Assembly: GCA_946479535.1 (NCBI GenBank)
Contig: CAMLGP010000193.1
Coordinates: forward strand, 1 to 6,148
DNA: 6,148 nucleotides
Direction: 5' to 3'
Source of the DNA: an uncultured Bacteroidota bacterium
Lineage (GTDB): Bacteria > Bacteroidota > Bacteroidia > Chitinophagales > Chitinophagaceae
Shown here: one piece after another, positions 1-5,474 of the stretch
How the letters are laid out: every line of letters starts with the position of its first letter
How positions within the stretch are numbered: the first letter of the stretch is position 1
The notes under the pieces: model-generated
Databases searched by the model: none
Seen by the model: only the letters and a program-made list of their open reading frames with translations
What the model was told of the DNA's origin: nothing
Program-made: the position numbers and the translations under genes

Positions 1-333
1 ATAATGGGTAGAAGGGTATTCTTGAATAACCTTAATAAACCGCAGGAGTTTGGGACCAGTGGGCTGATAAGCCAGTAATACATCTTTGGCGCCACATATC
101 CCCAGCAGTTCAGCTTCAGCAATGGTTGCACATTTGTATTTGGTGATGCCAGCCGCCATCATCAGGTTTATGGCTGCAGATGATTTATTGGTTTTAATAT
201 GTGGGCGTAGCCGGCTTATTTCATCCACCATGGAAATGGCAAGCTGAATATTGGCCCTGACTCTTTCAGGAAAAATAATGAGTGCAGGTGAATCCAGTGT
301 GCCGATAGCATTGATGCTGAACCATTTTTTCAT
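1..333 (-). CDS. D-threonine aldolase / D-serine dehydratase-like PLP enzyme (N-terminal part, cut by window edge)
   Basis: The open frame reads leftward from an ATG at 333-331 to the window edge without a stop, giving 111 residues of a family usually about 360-370 long. It has the fold-type III (alanine-racemase-like) N-terminal barrel signature of the D-threonine aldolase/DSD1 group: SPALIIFPERVRANI (residues 15-29), RPHIKT (43-48) with the expected PLP-binding Lys47, then KYKCATIAEAELL and DVLLAYQPTGPK. Such enzymes cleave D-3-hydroxy amino acids or dehydrate D-serine in the cytosol; the substrate cannot be fixed because the C-terminal half with the metal-binding residues is missing. The usual KTHK after the PLP lysine reads KTNK here. 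The start lies one base after the stop of the RidA-family gene, so the two are almost certainly co-transcribed and translationally coupled. The family is clear; the exact reaction is inference. Confidence 0.85.
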   Translation of the reverse strand, partial: MKKWFSINAIGTLDSPALIIFPERVRANIQLAISMVDEISRLRPHIKTNKSSAAINLMMAAGITKYKCATIAEAELLGICGAKDVLLAYQPTGPKLLRFIKVIQEYPSTHY

Positions 334-334
334 A

Positions 335-805
335 TTACTCTATTTCAAAAATTCCTTCAATTTCTACAGCTACATTTCCGGGTAATGATCCCATACCAAC
401 GGCGCTACGAACGCCTTTTCCATTTTCCTCTCCCCATAGCTGGACATAAAGTTCACTACATCCATTGATGACCACAGGATGTTCTTTGTAATCCGGTGTA
501 GCATTTACCATTCCCAATAACTTCACTACCCTTTTTATTTTATCCAGGCTTCCTAAATGGGTCTTTAAAGATCCTAGGATAGCCAATCCGCATTGCCGGG
601 CAGCAGCTTTACCTTCTTCTTCAGACAGGTCTTTTCCCAGTTTGCCGTTGATATAACTCCCGTCAGCTTTCATTGATACATGACCTGATACATACACAAG
701 GGAACCTACGGTAAGGCAGGACTTATAAATTCCTTTTGAAGGTTTTGTAGCTGGAAAAGAAAGGCCCATGGATTCCAGTTTTTGCTCGATATTGCTTTTG
801 CTCAT
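335..805 (-). CDS. RidA/YjgF/UK114-family protein, long (156-residue) subgroup
   Basis: This is a 156-residue cytosolic protein of the YjgF/YER057c/UK114 family, in the longer subgroup with an N-terminal extension (SNIEQKLESMGLSFP) rather than the roughly 128-residue archetypal RidA. Family hallmarks are VGSLVYVSGHVS (33-44), the middle helix EEGKAAARQCGLAIL, and the C-terminal VRSAVGMGSLPGNVAVEIE. Arg133 and Glu148 are 15 residues apart, exactly as are Arg105 and Glu120 of E. coli RidA, so the ligand-binding arginine and acidic residue are kept. Archetypal RidA hydrolyses 2-aminoacrylate and related imines to 2-keto acids; activity of this subgroup is less well established, so deaminase activity is an inference. 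The downstream neighbour is a PLP enzyme of the D-serine/D-threonine type, a plausible source of such enamines. The start ATG (805-803) has no Shine-Dalgarno sequence, and no consensus promoter was found upstream. Confidence 0.9.
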   Translation of the reverse strand: MSKSNIEQKLESMGLSFPATKPSKGIYKSCLTVGSLVYVSGHVSMKADGSYINGKLGKDLSEEEGKAAARQCGLAILGSLKTHLGSLDKIKRVVKLLGMVNATPDYKEHPVVINGCSELYVQLWGEENGKGVRSAVGMGSLPGNVAVEIEGIFEIE

Positions 806-866
806 TATTATTTGAGAAGGTTTAGAAAAATGAAATTAGTAAATTGTAAGAGCTAACATATAAAAT

Positions 867-1109
867 ATGAATTGGACAAAAGAATCTTTCTCCCTTAATG
901 GAGAACAATTATTGAAGAAAGTGAAGGAATTAATTGCCGAGGGAAACGTAAGAAAGATCACCATAACTGATAAATCCGGCAAGGAGCTGATGTCCTTTCC
1001 GCTTACAGTGGGAGTAGTAGGAGCCCTTTTTGCACCAGTACTGGCTGCCGTGGGAGCGCTTGCTGCACTTGTGGGCGAGTGTACAATAACAGTAGAGAGG
1101 GAAGAATAG
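867..1109 (+). CDS. DUF4342 domain-containing small protein
   Basis: An 80-residue protein covering essentially the whole DUF4342 domain. Residues 5-30 form a basic/acidic helix-rich part (ESFSLNGEQLLKKVKELI, then EGNVRKI), residues 31-43 a short beta segment with DKSGKELM, and residues 45-70 a strongly hydrophobic Gly/Ala/Val stretch beginning FPLTVGVVGALFAPVLAAVG. The last residues (CTITVEREE) are polar. The hydrophobic part is long enough for a membrane segment, but in this family it may instead be a buried glycine zipper; the molecular function is unknown. It is divergent from the RidA gene across 61 bases. No Shine-Dalgarno sequence precedes the ATG; the leader is A/T-rich, as is normal in Bacteroidota. 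The family assignment comes from recognising the EGNVR(K/R)I and PLTVGVVGAL..APVLAAVGALAALV signatures. Confidence 0.9.
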   Translation: MNWTKESFSLNGEQLLKKVKELIAEGNVRKITITDKSGKELMSFPLTVGVVGALFAPVLAAVGALAALVGECTITVEREE

Positions 1110-1130
1110 GATCCGGGTTTTCTGGTATAG

Positions 1131-1342
1131 CTATCTTTTCCACCAGGTAAGGATCGTAGAGATCATCAACAGATAACTGCGAAATTGCAGGTTACGGAGA
1201 ATATCCAACATTAACAGAAAAATCATCTCATCCTCTTTTTCAGGTACGTAATCAATTTTCCAAGCCGGCTATTCAGGATCCTTTTATTTTTTTGGGGGTA
1301 CGGAATTGCTATTGCAACGGGATAGGGTTTTACGGATTTCAT
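1131..1342 (-). pseudogene. Possible small gene in two frames (39-codon ORF plus overlapping 31-codon ORF), frameshifted or translationally coupled
   Basis: Two minus-strand frames look coding. The first runs from ATG at 1342 to TGA at 1223 (39 residues, starting MKSVKPYPVAIAIPYPQ, basic C-terminus). The second starts with ATG at 1226, overlapping that stop as ATGA, and ends with TAG at 1131: 31 residues, starting MIFLLMLDILRNLQF and ending ILTWWKR. The second frame stays open upstream of its ATG back to a TAG near 1270 and there reads AWKIDYVPEKEDE, which looks like protein sequence. One extra base near 1264-1270 (the GCCGGC region) would fuse residues 1-26 of the first frame to this, giving about 70 residues. 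A consensus promoter lies just upstream (1364-1394). I do not recognise a family. The alternatives are a gene broken by one base (mutation or sequencing error), two coupled small peptides, or a ribosomal frameshift; chance cannot be excluded. The gene is convergent with the DUF4342 gene, with 21 bases between. Confidence 0.4.
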
Positions 1343-1363
1343 AAAGTAGAAAATTTATTTTAT

Positions 1364-1394
1364 CAAATTTATCTTAACTCTTAGTGCCTGACAA
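1364..1394 (-). promoter_or_regulatory. Bacteroidota-type promoter pointing left (TTG-N20-TAAATTTG)
   Basis: On the minus strand TTG (1394-1392) is followed after exactly 20 bases by TAAATTTG (1371-1364), matching the Bacteroidota primary sigma consensus of a -33 TTG and a -7 TAnnTTTG box. Transcription would start near 1358, about 15 bases before the ATG at 1342 of the small minus-strand ORF. It cannot serve any of the long genes nearby, since the DUF4342 gene runs the other way. This is an inference from motif and spacing only. Confidence 0.5.
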
Positions 1395-1614
1395 TTACCA
1401 GTTAGTGGGATTTTAGGGGTTTCCTGCCATTTCTATCACATCATGCAGCTTTTTATACCTTTTTTCCTGTCTAACTATCAGTTTGTCGGGACCAATCCCT
1501 TATTAACAGAAAATGTTAGCGGCAGTTTGCTAACTATTGTCTTTTAACATACAGTTGTATTCTCTGTTGAAAAATTTATTTAACCGGAAGCGTTTTTTCC
1601 GATATTTTTAGATA
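1395..1614. promoter_or_regulatory. AT-rich upstream region of the winged-helix-like gene with repeated motifs and inverted repeats
   Basis: The stretch holds no convincing gene. CTAACTAT occurs at 1471-1478 and again at 1530-1537, with its core in inverse form (AGTTAG) at 1400-1405. CAGTTTG occurs at 1479-1485, directly after the first copy, and at 1523-1529, directly before the second. GTTAGC (1515-1520) and GCTAAC (1529-1534) form a perfect inverted repeat with an 8-base spacer, and GGGA-CCAA-TCCC lies at 1488-1499. These could be operator sites for a DNA-binding protein, possibly the product of the gene downstream. No exact TAnnTTTG box was found on the plus strand here, so the gene's promoter is not located. 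Confidence 0.3.
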
Positions 1615-1875
1615 ATGCAAGACCACTACCACCTTCTCCAGACCATTTACGAAATAGTGAAGAATGATCCTCAGCCTGAGCAATATGGCTGCAGGCCACG
1701 TGAGCTTATTCTCCGTCGCTTACAGGAATGGTCAGTTATTCAGCAACAATTGCATTTACTGGAAGAAGAAGAATTGGTCACTACAGAACAACAGGACACA
1801 TTAGTGATTCGCATCACTTCAATGGGCCTGGAAAAAGCAAGGCAGCCTCGCAGCCTTGTTGATGATCAATCCTGA
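1615..1875 (+). CDS. Small winged-helix-like protein of unknown function
   Basis: An 86-residue protein not assigned to a named family. Its layout resembles a winged helix: helix 1 at about residues 4-17 (YHLLQTIYEIVKN), a loop DPQPEQYGCRP, helix 2 PRELILRRL (28-36), a candidate recognition helix SVIQQQLHLLEEEELV (40-55), a beta-wing around TTEQQDTLVIRITS, then GLEKA in the position where winged-helix regulators often have xxGLExA. There is no signal peptide or membrane segment. The ATG at 1615 is the first possible start, since an in-frame TAG lies at 1609-1611. The upstream DNA contains repeated motifs that could be its binding sites. The stop is 7 bases from the stop of the convergent receptor gene, and the last codons double as that gene's terminator hairpin. 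That it is expressed is likely; that it binds DNA is inference from predicted secondary structure. Confidence 0.7.
   Translation: MQDHYHLLQTIYEIVKNDPQPEQYGCRPRELILRRLQEWSVIQQQLHLLEEEELVTTEQQDTLVIRITSMGLEKARQPRSLVDDQS
1832..1858 (-). terminator. Rho-independent terminator of the TonB-dependent receptor gene, inside the convergent CDS
   Basis: Read leftward, the sequence is CAAGGC-T-GC-GAG-GC-T-GCCTTG (1858-1838) followed by CTTTTT. This is a 6-bp GC-rich stem, one T:T mismatch, two more GC pairs and a 3-base loop, then a run of five T. It starts 24 bases after the receptor's stop codon at 1883 and lies entirely within the last codons of the 1615-1875 gene. On the plus strand no T run follows, so it should act on leftward transcripts only. 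Confidence 0.65.
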
Positions 1876-1882
1876 TTAATTT

Positions 1883-4252
1883 CTAGAATCTTCCTGTCAG
1901 AGTTACACCCAGAGTGCGGGGATCTCCCAAATGCACTGCGCCGAAGTCGTAGGCATAGGAGATGTATTTCTCATCCCCTATATTTCTAACCCAGAACATA
2001 ACATCAAAATTTCTTGCAGATAAACCAAACCGGGTGTTGAACAGGCTATAGGAAGATTGTGAAATGGTATTGGCCAGGTCAAAATAGTGTTTGCCAAGAG
2101 CCATCCATTCACCTCTCACTACAAGTTTAAGATCCTGCTTTCCTTTCAGGACATAGCTGTATTGTGCTGCGAGTGATGAAGTATAATTGGGTGTGAATAC
2201 CTGGCGATTGCCATCAAAATCCTGTTCAGATCCATTTTGAGCGAGCTTAAGGGTTTTGTATTTGGCATCAGTATATCCAAAATTGTAATCCACCTCCAGG
2301 CCCTTGGCAAGGATGGAGGAAAGTTCCAGCTCTGCACCTTTTGAATCCAGTTTACCTGCATTGCGGGTAATGGTAATTGCATCCGGCAATACCAGGGTTG
2401 GAACCTGGGCATCAGAAACCAGCGTATAAAAGAAAGAAAGGTTCACGCGCAGTCTGTGATTAAGCAGGCTGTTCTTCAACCCGATCTCATAGTTGTCACT
2501 ATATTCCGGTTTATAAGGAAACAGGGGTGGCTGGGAAGGGTCTGAACCTAATTGAGTAAAACCGCCGGACCGATAACCACGGCTATAAGAAGCATATCCA
2601 TTAGTAACATTGGAGAATTGGTAAGCCAGGCTTAACCTGGGAGAAAAGGCATTGAAATTGGCGGTGGCGCTGGTATCAGGCCTTGTTTCAAAAACCGGAT
2701 TGGGATCAGGATCCATCTGGTATTCACCCAATACGCTTTGTTTCTTATGCTCATGATCATACCTAATTCCTGCGGTGATATCCAGCTTAGGATTAATTGA
2801 ATATGTTAGCTGCCCATAAACTGCCTGGCCGTTGCTTTTGCCTTTTGAGGTATTGATCAGACCGAAATTTTTATCCGGTGATCCCAACAGGTCAGCATCA
2901 TTGCCAAAATGCGTATTCTGTTTATTGGGAACATCCTGCCCGAATCCATATACACCAGCCGTCCATTTCAAAGGTGAAGTGGTGGAGGCAGGTGAACTGA
3001 ACCGGACTTCGGCAGTAAAAACTTTAACGTTATTCCACTTAGGGCCGTAATTATTAATGATAGTTACGCCGTCAATAGGAGAGAAATCCCCATCCAGCGG
3101 CTCAGTATAATGACGATGATTTTTTTGATACGCAATTTGAGCAGTAACATTTAATTTTTTGCTTGTATAGTTCATCGACTGGGATGCATTCCAGGTGTTG
3201 TCTATCATTTTGCTGGTAGCATTCTGATTTAATTTGAAAGGATTTGCAAATGCTTCATCCTTTCCATTAACCAGCGTGAAGGGACCATTATTACGATTAA
3301 TATGATGTTTATAGTTAGTTGTAAAAGATACATGTGGCGATGCAACATAAGTCAGATAATAATTTCCGGTAAGCGCATGCTGTTTATCAAAATGGGTATT
3401 ATTGAACTCATTGGTATAATAACCATCTCTTTTGTCATACATTAAAGATCCACCAATAAATAATTTGCCTTTGATAACTGGCCCTTTCAAACCTATATTA
3501 TAACGCTGTCTTCCAAAATTTCCAATACTAACGGATCCAAAACCTGTAAGAATATCACCTGGTTTTTTGGTGATTATATTTATTACCCCGCCCATGGCAT
3601 TACGGCCATATAATGTTCCCTGCGGACCTCTCAATACTTCCACGCGTTCTACATCAAATAGCTGGGGAATATAGGTGTCGAGGTTGAACTGGTTAACGCC
3701 ATCTATATAAGTAGCTACAGCAGGATCGTAGGAAGTTGAGGTAATGCCGCGGATGCTTGTCACATTGCGGTCTTCACCCGGGTTGCTGCTATAGAGAGAA
3801 GGAACTATTGCTGTAATACTCTTTGTATCCCAGAGACGATAATCTTCAACCTTTCTGGAAGAAAGCGCTGAAATACTGAAGGGTAACTGTTGCAGCATTT
3901 CTTCTCTTTTTTGAGCCGATACAATTACCTCATCAAGGTGTACTGTTGATCTGGTTAGTGTGATCTGAATATTACCTTTGGTAGCCTCATCAATAAGTTT
4001 ACTTACATCTGCAAAACCTACGGCGGATACATGAAGTATGAACTTTCCGGAGGGCACATTATACAAGGCAAATTCACCCTGTTTGTTGGTATAAGTACCG
4101 GACTGGCTGTTCAATACATAAACTGAGGCGTCAGGAACGGCGTTGGATTTGTCATCAACTATTTTTCCTGTCAGGGAGTTGGTTGGTTGCTGGCTGTTAG
4201 CGGCCAGGCCTGCGCTAATCAAAAGCAGCAGCAGAGTATTTTTTACGGACAT
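1883..4252 (-). CDS. TonB-dependent outer-membrane receptor with N-terminal carboxypeptidase-regulatory-like domain
   Basis: A 789-residue outer-membrane transporter. Residues 1-20 are a signal peptide (MSVKNTLLLLLISAGLAANS). Residues 26-100 form a carboxypeptidase-regulatory-like beta domain (LTGKIVDDKSNAVPDASVYV; the TNKQGEFALYNVPSG turn). LDEVIVSAQKR (106-116) is the TonB-box/linker region. Residues 117-230 are the plug, with IRGI, YIDGV and the diagnostic VERVEVLRGPQGTLYGRNAM followed by GGVINIITKKP. The rest (about 235-789) is the 22-strand barrel, ending in aromatic strand residues (GVTLTGRF). Length and plug type resemble siderophore/small-ligand receptors more than SusC proteins (about 1000 residues), and no SusD gene is adjacent, so glycan uptake is not implied by family. 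The upstream genes on the same strand encode a GH26 enzyme and an esterase, but a likely terminator separates them from this gene. The substrate is unknown. The ATG at 4252 gives a correct signal peptide and the next Met is residue 119, so the start is secure. Confidence 0.93.
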   Translation of the reverse strand: MSVKNTLLLLLISAGLAANSQQPTNSLTGKIVDDKSNAVPDASVYVLNSQSGTYTNKQGEFALYNVPSGKFILHVSAVGFADVSKLIDEATKGNIQITLTRSTVHLDEVIVSAQKREEMLQQLPFSISALSSRKVEDYRLWDTKSITAIVPSLYSSNPGEDRNVTSIRGITSTSYDPAVATYIDGVNQFNLDTYIPQLFDVERVEVLRGPQGTLYGRNAMGGVINIITKKPGDILTGFGSVSIGNFGRQRYNIGLKGPVIKGKLFIGGSLMYDKRDGYYTNEFNNTHFDKQHALTGNYYLTYVASPHVSFTTNYKHHINRNNGPFTLVNGKDEAFANPFKLNQNATSKMIDNTWNASQSMNYTSKKLNVTAQIAYQKNHRHYTEPLDGDFSPIDGVTIINNYGPKWNNVKVFTAEVRFSSPASTTSPLKWTAGVYGFGQDVPNKQNTHFGNDADLLGSPDKNFGLINTSKGKSNGQAVYGQLTYSINPKLDITAGIRYDHEHKKQSVLGEYQMDPDPNPVFETRPDTSATANFNAFSPRLSLAYQFSNVTNGYASYSRGYRSGGFTQLGSDPSQPPLFPYKPEYSDNYEIGLKNSLLNHRLRVNLSFFYTLVSDAQVPTLVLPDAITITRNAGKLDSKGAELELSSILAKGLEVDYNFGYTDAKYKTLKLAQNGSEQDFDGNRQVFTPNYTSSLAAQYSYVLKGKQDLKLVVRGEWMALGKHYFDLANTISQSSYSLFNTRFGLSARNFDVMFWVRNIGDEKYISYAYDFGAVHLGDPRTLGVTLTGRF

Positions 4253-4256
4253 GCGG

Positions 4257-4264
4257 CAAATATA
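4257..4264 (-). promoter_or_regulatory. Candidate -7 box of the receptor gene (TATATTTG), four bases before the ATG
   Basis: TATATTTG on the minus strand fits TAnnTTTG exactly and ends only four bases before the receptor ATG. No TTG lies 17-23 bases further upstream, so the -33 part is missing. If used, transcription would begin at or within a few bases of the start codon and the mRNA would be nearly leaderless. It could be a chance match. Confidence 0.35.
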
Positions 4265-4330
4265 GTAAAATAAGACGCCTTCCCGACGGGACGCTTGCGG
4301 TGTTAACTAGTATCCGGCAAACGGGTGGGA

Positions 4331-4385
4331 TAAAAGCCGTGCCCCGGACTGTACACGAACTTCAACTACAGTGCCGGGTACACGG
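4331..4385 (-). terminator. Long imperfect hairpin with short T run, candidate terminator of the esterase gene
   Basis: Positions 4337-4385 fold into a 16-bp imperfect stem: CCGTG (4337-4341) pairs with CACGG (4381-4385), then CCCGGACTGTA (4343-4353) pairs with TACAGT-G-CCGGG (4367-4378, one bulged G at 4373), around a 13-base loop. On the minus strand it is followed by CTTTTA. It lies about 122 bases after the esterase stop and 79 bases before the receptor start, so it would isolate the two genes. The T run is short. A dispersed extragenic palindrome is an alternative reading. Confidence 0.45.
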
Positions 4386-4507
4386 AGTAAAGCGTATGCG
4401 CATGTAGTGCGTGCCTTACCATCTTGATGGATAATATTTTTATTTCAGGGATAAGTATAGCAGCGCAACGGTAGATGATTAAATTTAAATGATTTTCCAC
4501 TCTCTTA

Positions 4508-5371
4508 TTACTTAAAAATATTCTTTTTCAAAAATTCATTGACCAGCATCATCATTGGTAAGTTGTTATAGACGGCACCTCCATGACCTGCACCCGGAAC
4601 AAATTCTATTTGTACAGGCAGCTTGTTCTTTTTGTAGGCTTCCATTAGTTCGATGGATTGGTTCACAGGCACCTGGTTGTCCTGGTCGCCATGAACGATC
4701 AACAAAGGAGGATCAGAAGGATCTGTTTGGAATACCGGGCTTGCCTGCCGGGCAGTTTCTTTAACCTCTTCCACCGGTTTTCCAAATAAGAGCTTCATGG
4801 CCGGTTCGCGAACGCTGATACCGTGAGGAGTTGACTGGTTGAGGATAGTGAGGAGATTGGCAGGCCCATAAAAATCAATGATGCCCTGTACGTTTGAGCT
4901 GGTGCCTGTATAATCACCAAGAGTGCCTTCAAGATATTTATCTCCATTTGTTGTTCCTACCAAAGCTGCCAGATGACCTCCGGAGGAAGATCCCCAAACC
5001 ACTATCTTATCTGCACGGTATCCATATTTTTTTGCATTTGCACGCAGGTAGCGGATGCCGGCTTTTATATCATGTACCATGGAAGGATAGGGCGCTTCTT
5101 CACTGAGATGGAAATCGAGACTGGCAAGGGCATAGCCGAAACCCAATAAACCCAATGGAGGATTGGCCTTTGAGCCGGAACGCCAGGCGCCGCCGTGTAC
5201 CCATACAATTAAATAGGGATCTTTTGCGCTCTTTGGTTTATAGATATCAAGTAATAATTTTTTTTCACCTGACTGGGCATATACAATATCCTTTATTACA
5301 ATAGTATCGTTTTGCGCAAATAGTTGCAGGTAACAAAAAGTTGCAATTAAGAATGACAGCGAGCGGTTCAA
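4508..5371 (-). CDS. Secreted alpha/beta-hydrolase, acetyl/feruloyl-esterase (BD-FAE/HSL-like) type
   Basis: A 287-residue serine hydrolase. Residues 1-20 (MNRSLSFLIATFCYLQLFAQ) are a signal peptide without a lipobox. The mature part is one alpha/beta-hydrolase domain: oxyanion-hole motif HGGAW (59-63), nucleophile elbow GSSSGGH with Ser129, the acid in HGDQDNQVP (Asp231), and the catalytic His263 in GAGHGG. The AGIRYLRANAKKYGYRADKI stretch before the nucleophile is typical of the esterase/carboxylesterase group that includes acetyl-xylan and feruloyl esterases. It would act in the periplasm or outside, removing acyl groups. Its upstream neighbour is a GH26 enzyme, which suggests deacylation of a decorated mannan or related hemicellulose; this is inference. 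The start is a TTG at 5371-5369: upstream the frame holds no ATG, GTG or TTG before an in-frame TGA, and the next Met is residue 98, after the oxyanion motif. Seven A residues lie just before the TTG. Confidence 0.88.
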   Translation of the reverse strand: MNRSLSFLIATFCYLQLFAQNDTIVIKDIVYAQSGEKKLLLDIYKPKSAKDPYLIVWVHGGAWRSGSKANPPLGLLGFGYALASLDFHLSEEAPYPSMVHDIKAGIRYLRANAKKYGYRADKIVVWGSSSGGHLAALVGTTNGDKYLEGTLGDYTGTSSNVQGIIDFYGPANLLTILNQSTPHGISVREPAMKLLFGKPVEEVKETARQASPVFQTDPSDPPLLIVHGDQDNQVPVNQSIELMEAYKKNKLPVQIEFVPGAGHGGAVYNNLPMMMLVNEFLKKNIFK

Positions 5372-5390
5372 TTTTTTTACTAATATAATG

Positions 5391-5474
5391 AAAAGTCAAA
5401 ATTCAAAAGTCAAAACAGGAAGGATATCCATACCGGATCTTTTTTTGAATTTTTACTTTTGAAATTTGACTTCT
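5391..5474. repeat. Long AT-rich imperfect inverted repeat between the GH26 and esterase genes
   Basis: The left arm (5391-5414) and right arm (5451-5474) pair at 21 of 24 positions, around a 36-base middle that itself has ATCC-ATACC-GGAT (5426-5438). The left arm contains a perfect 11-base direct repeat, AAAAGTCAAAA, at 5391-5401 and 5405-5415, separated by TTC. The right arm ends one base before the GH26 stop codon (5475), so the element directly abuts that gene. In RNA it would be a long, mostly A-U stem with T-rich flanks on both strands; it may end or slow transcription, or stabilise the GH26 mRNA 3' end. The composition resembles a dispersed intergenic repeat, but only one copy is visible here. 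Confidence 0.6.

Noticed and set aside
1174..1194. Hairpin TAACTGC-GAAATT-GCA(G)GTTA after the DUF4342 gene
   Set aside because: The stem is only 7 bp with a bulge and no T run follows on either strand, so it does not qualify as a terminator; it also falls in the possible minus-strand small gene.
1443..1547. A plus-strand 34-codon frame starting MQLFIPFF in the region before the winged-helix-like gene
   Set aside because: It has no promoter or ribosome binding evidence, overlaps the repeated motifs, and is short enough to arise by chance in AT-rich DNA.
2146..2412. An 88-codon minus-strand frame inside the receptor gene
   Set aside because: It is an out-of-frame shadow of the receptor coding sequence with no family features and no own start context.
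2832..3050. A plus-strand 72-codon frame opposite the receptor gene
   Set aside because: Antisense shadow of a well-supported gene; composition follows the receptor codons.
4475..4494. AT palindrome TTAAATTTAA flanked by direct ATGATT repeats, as a possible insertion scar
   Set aside because: Short and low-complexity; no element ends or transposase fragments nearby.
4555..5106. Two plus-strand frames (69 and 70 codons) opposite the esterase
   Set aside because: They run antisense through the catalytic motifs of a clear hydrolase; rich in Cys, His and Leu as expected for shadows.
5454..5461. TACTTTTG on the plus strand, an exact -7 box match
   Set aside because: It lies inside the inverted-repeat arm, points away from any plus-strand gene, and has no TTG at the right distance.
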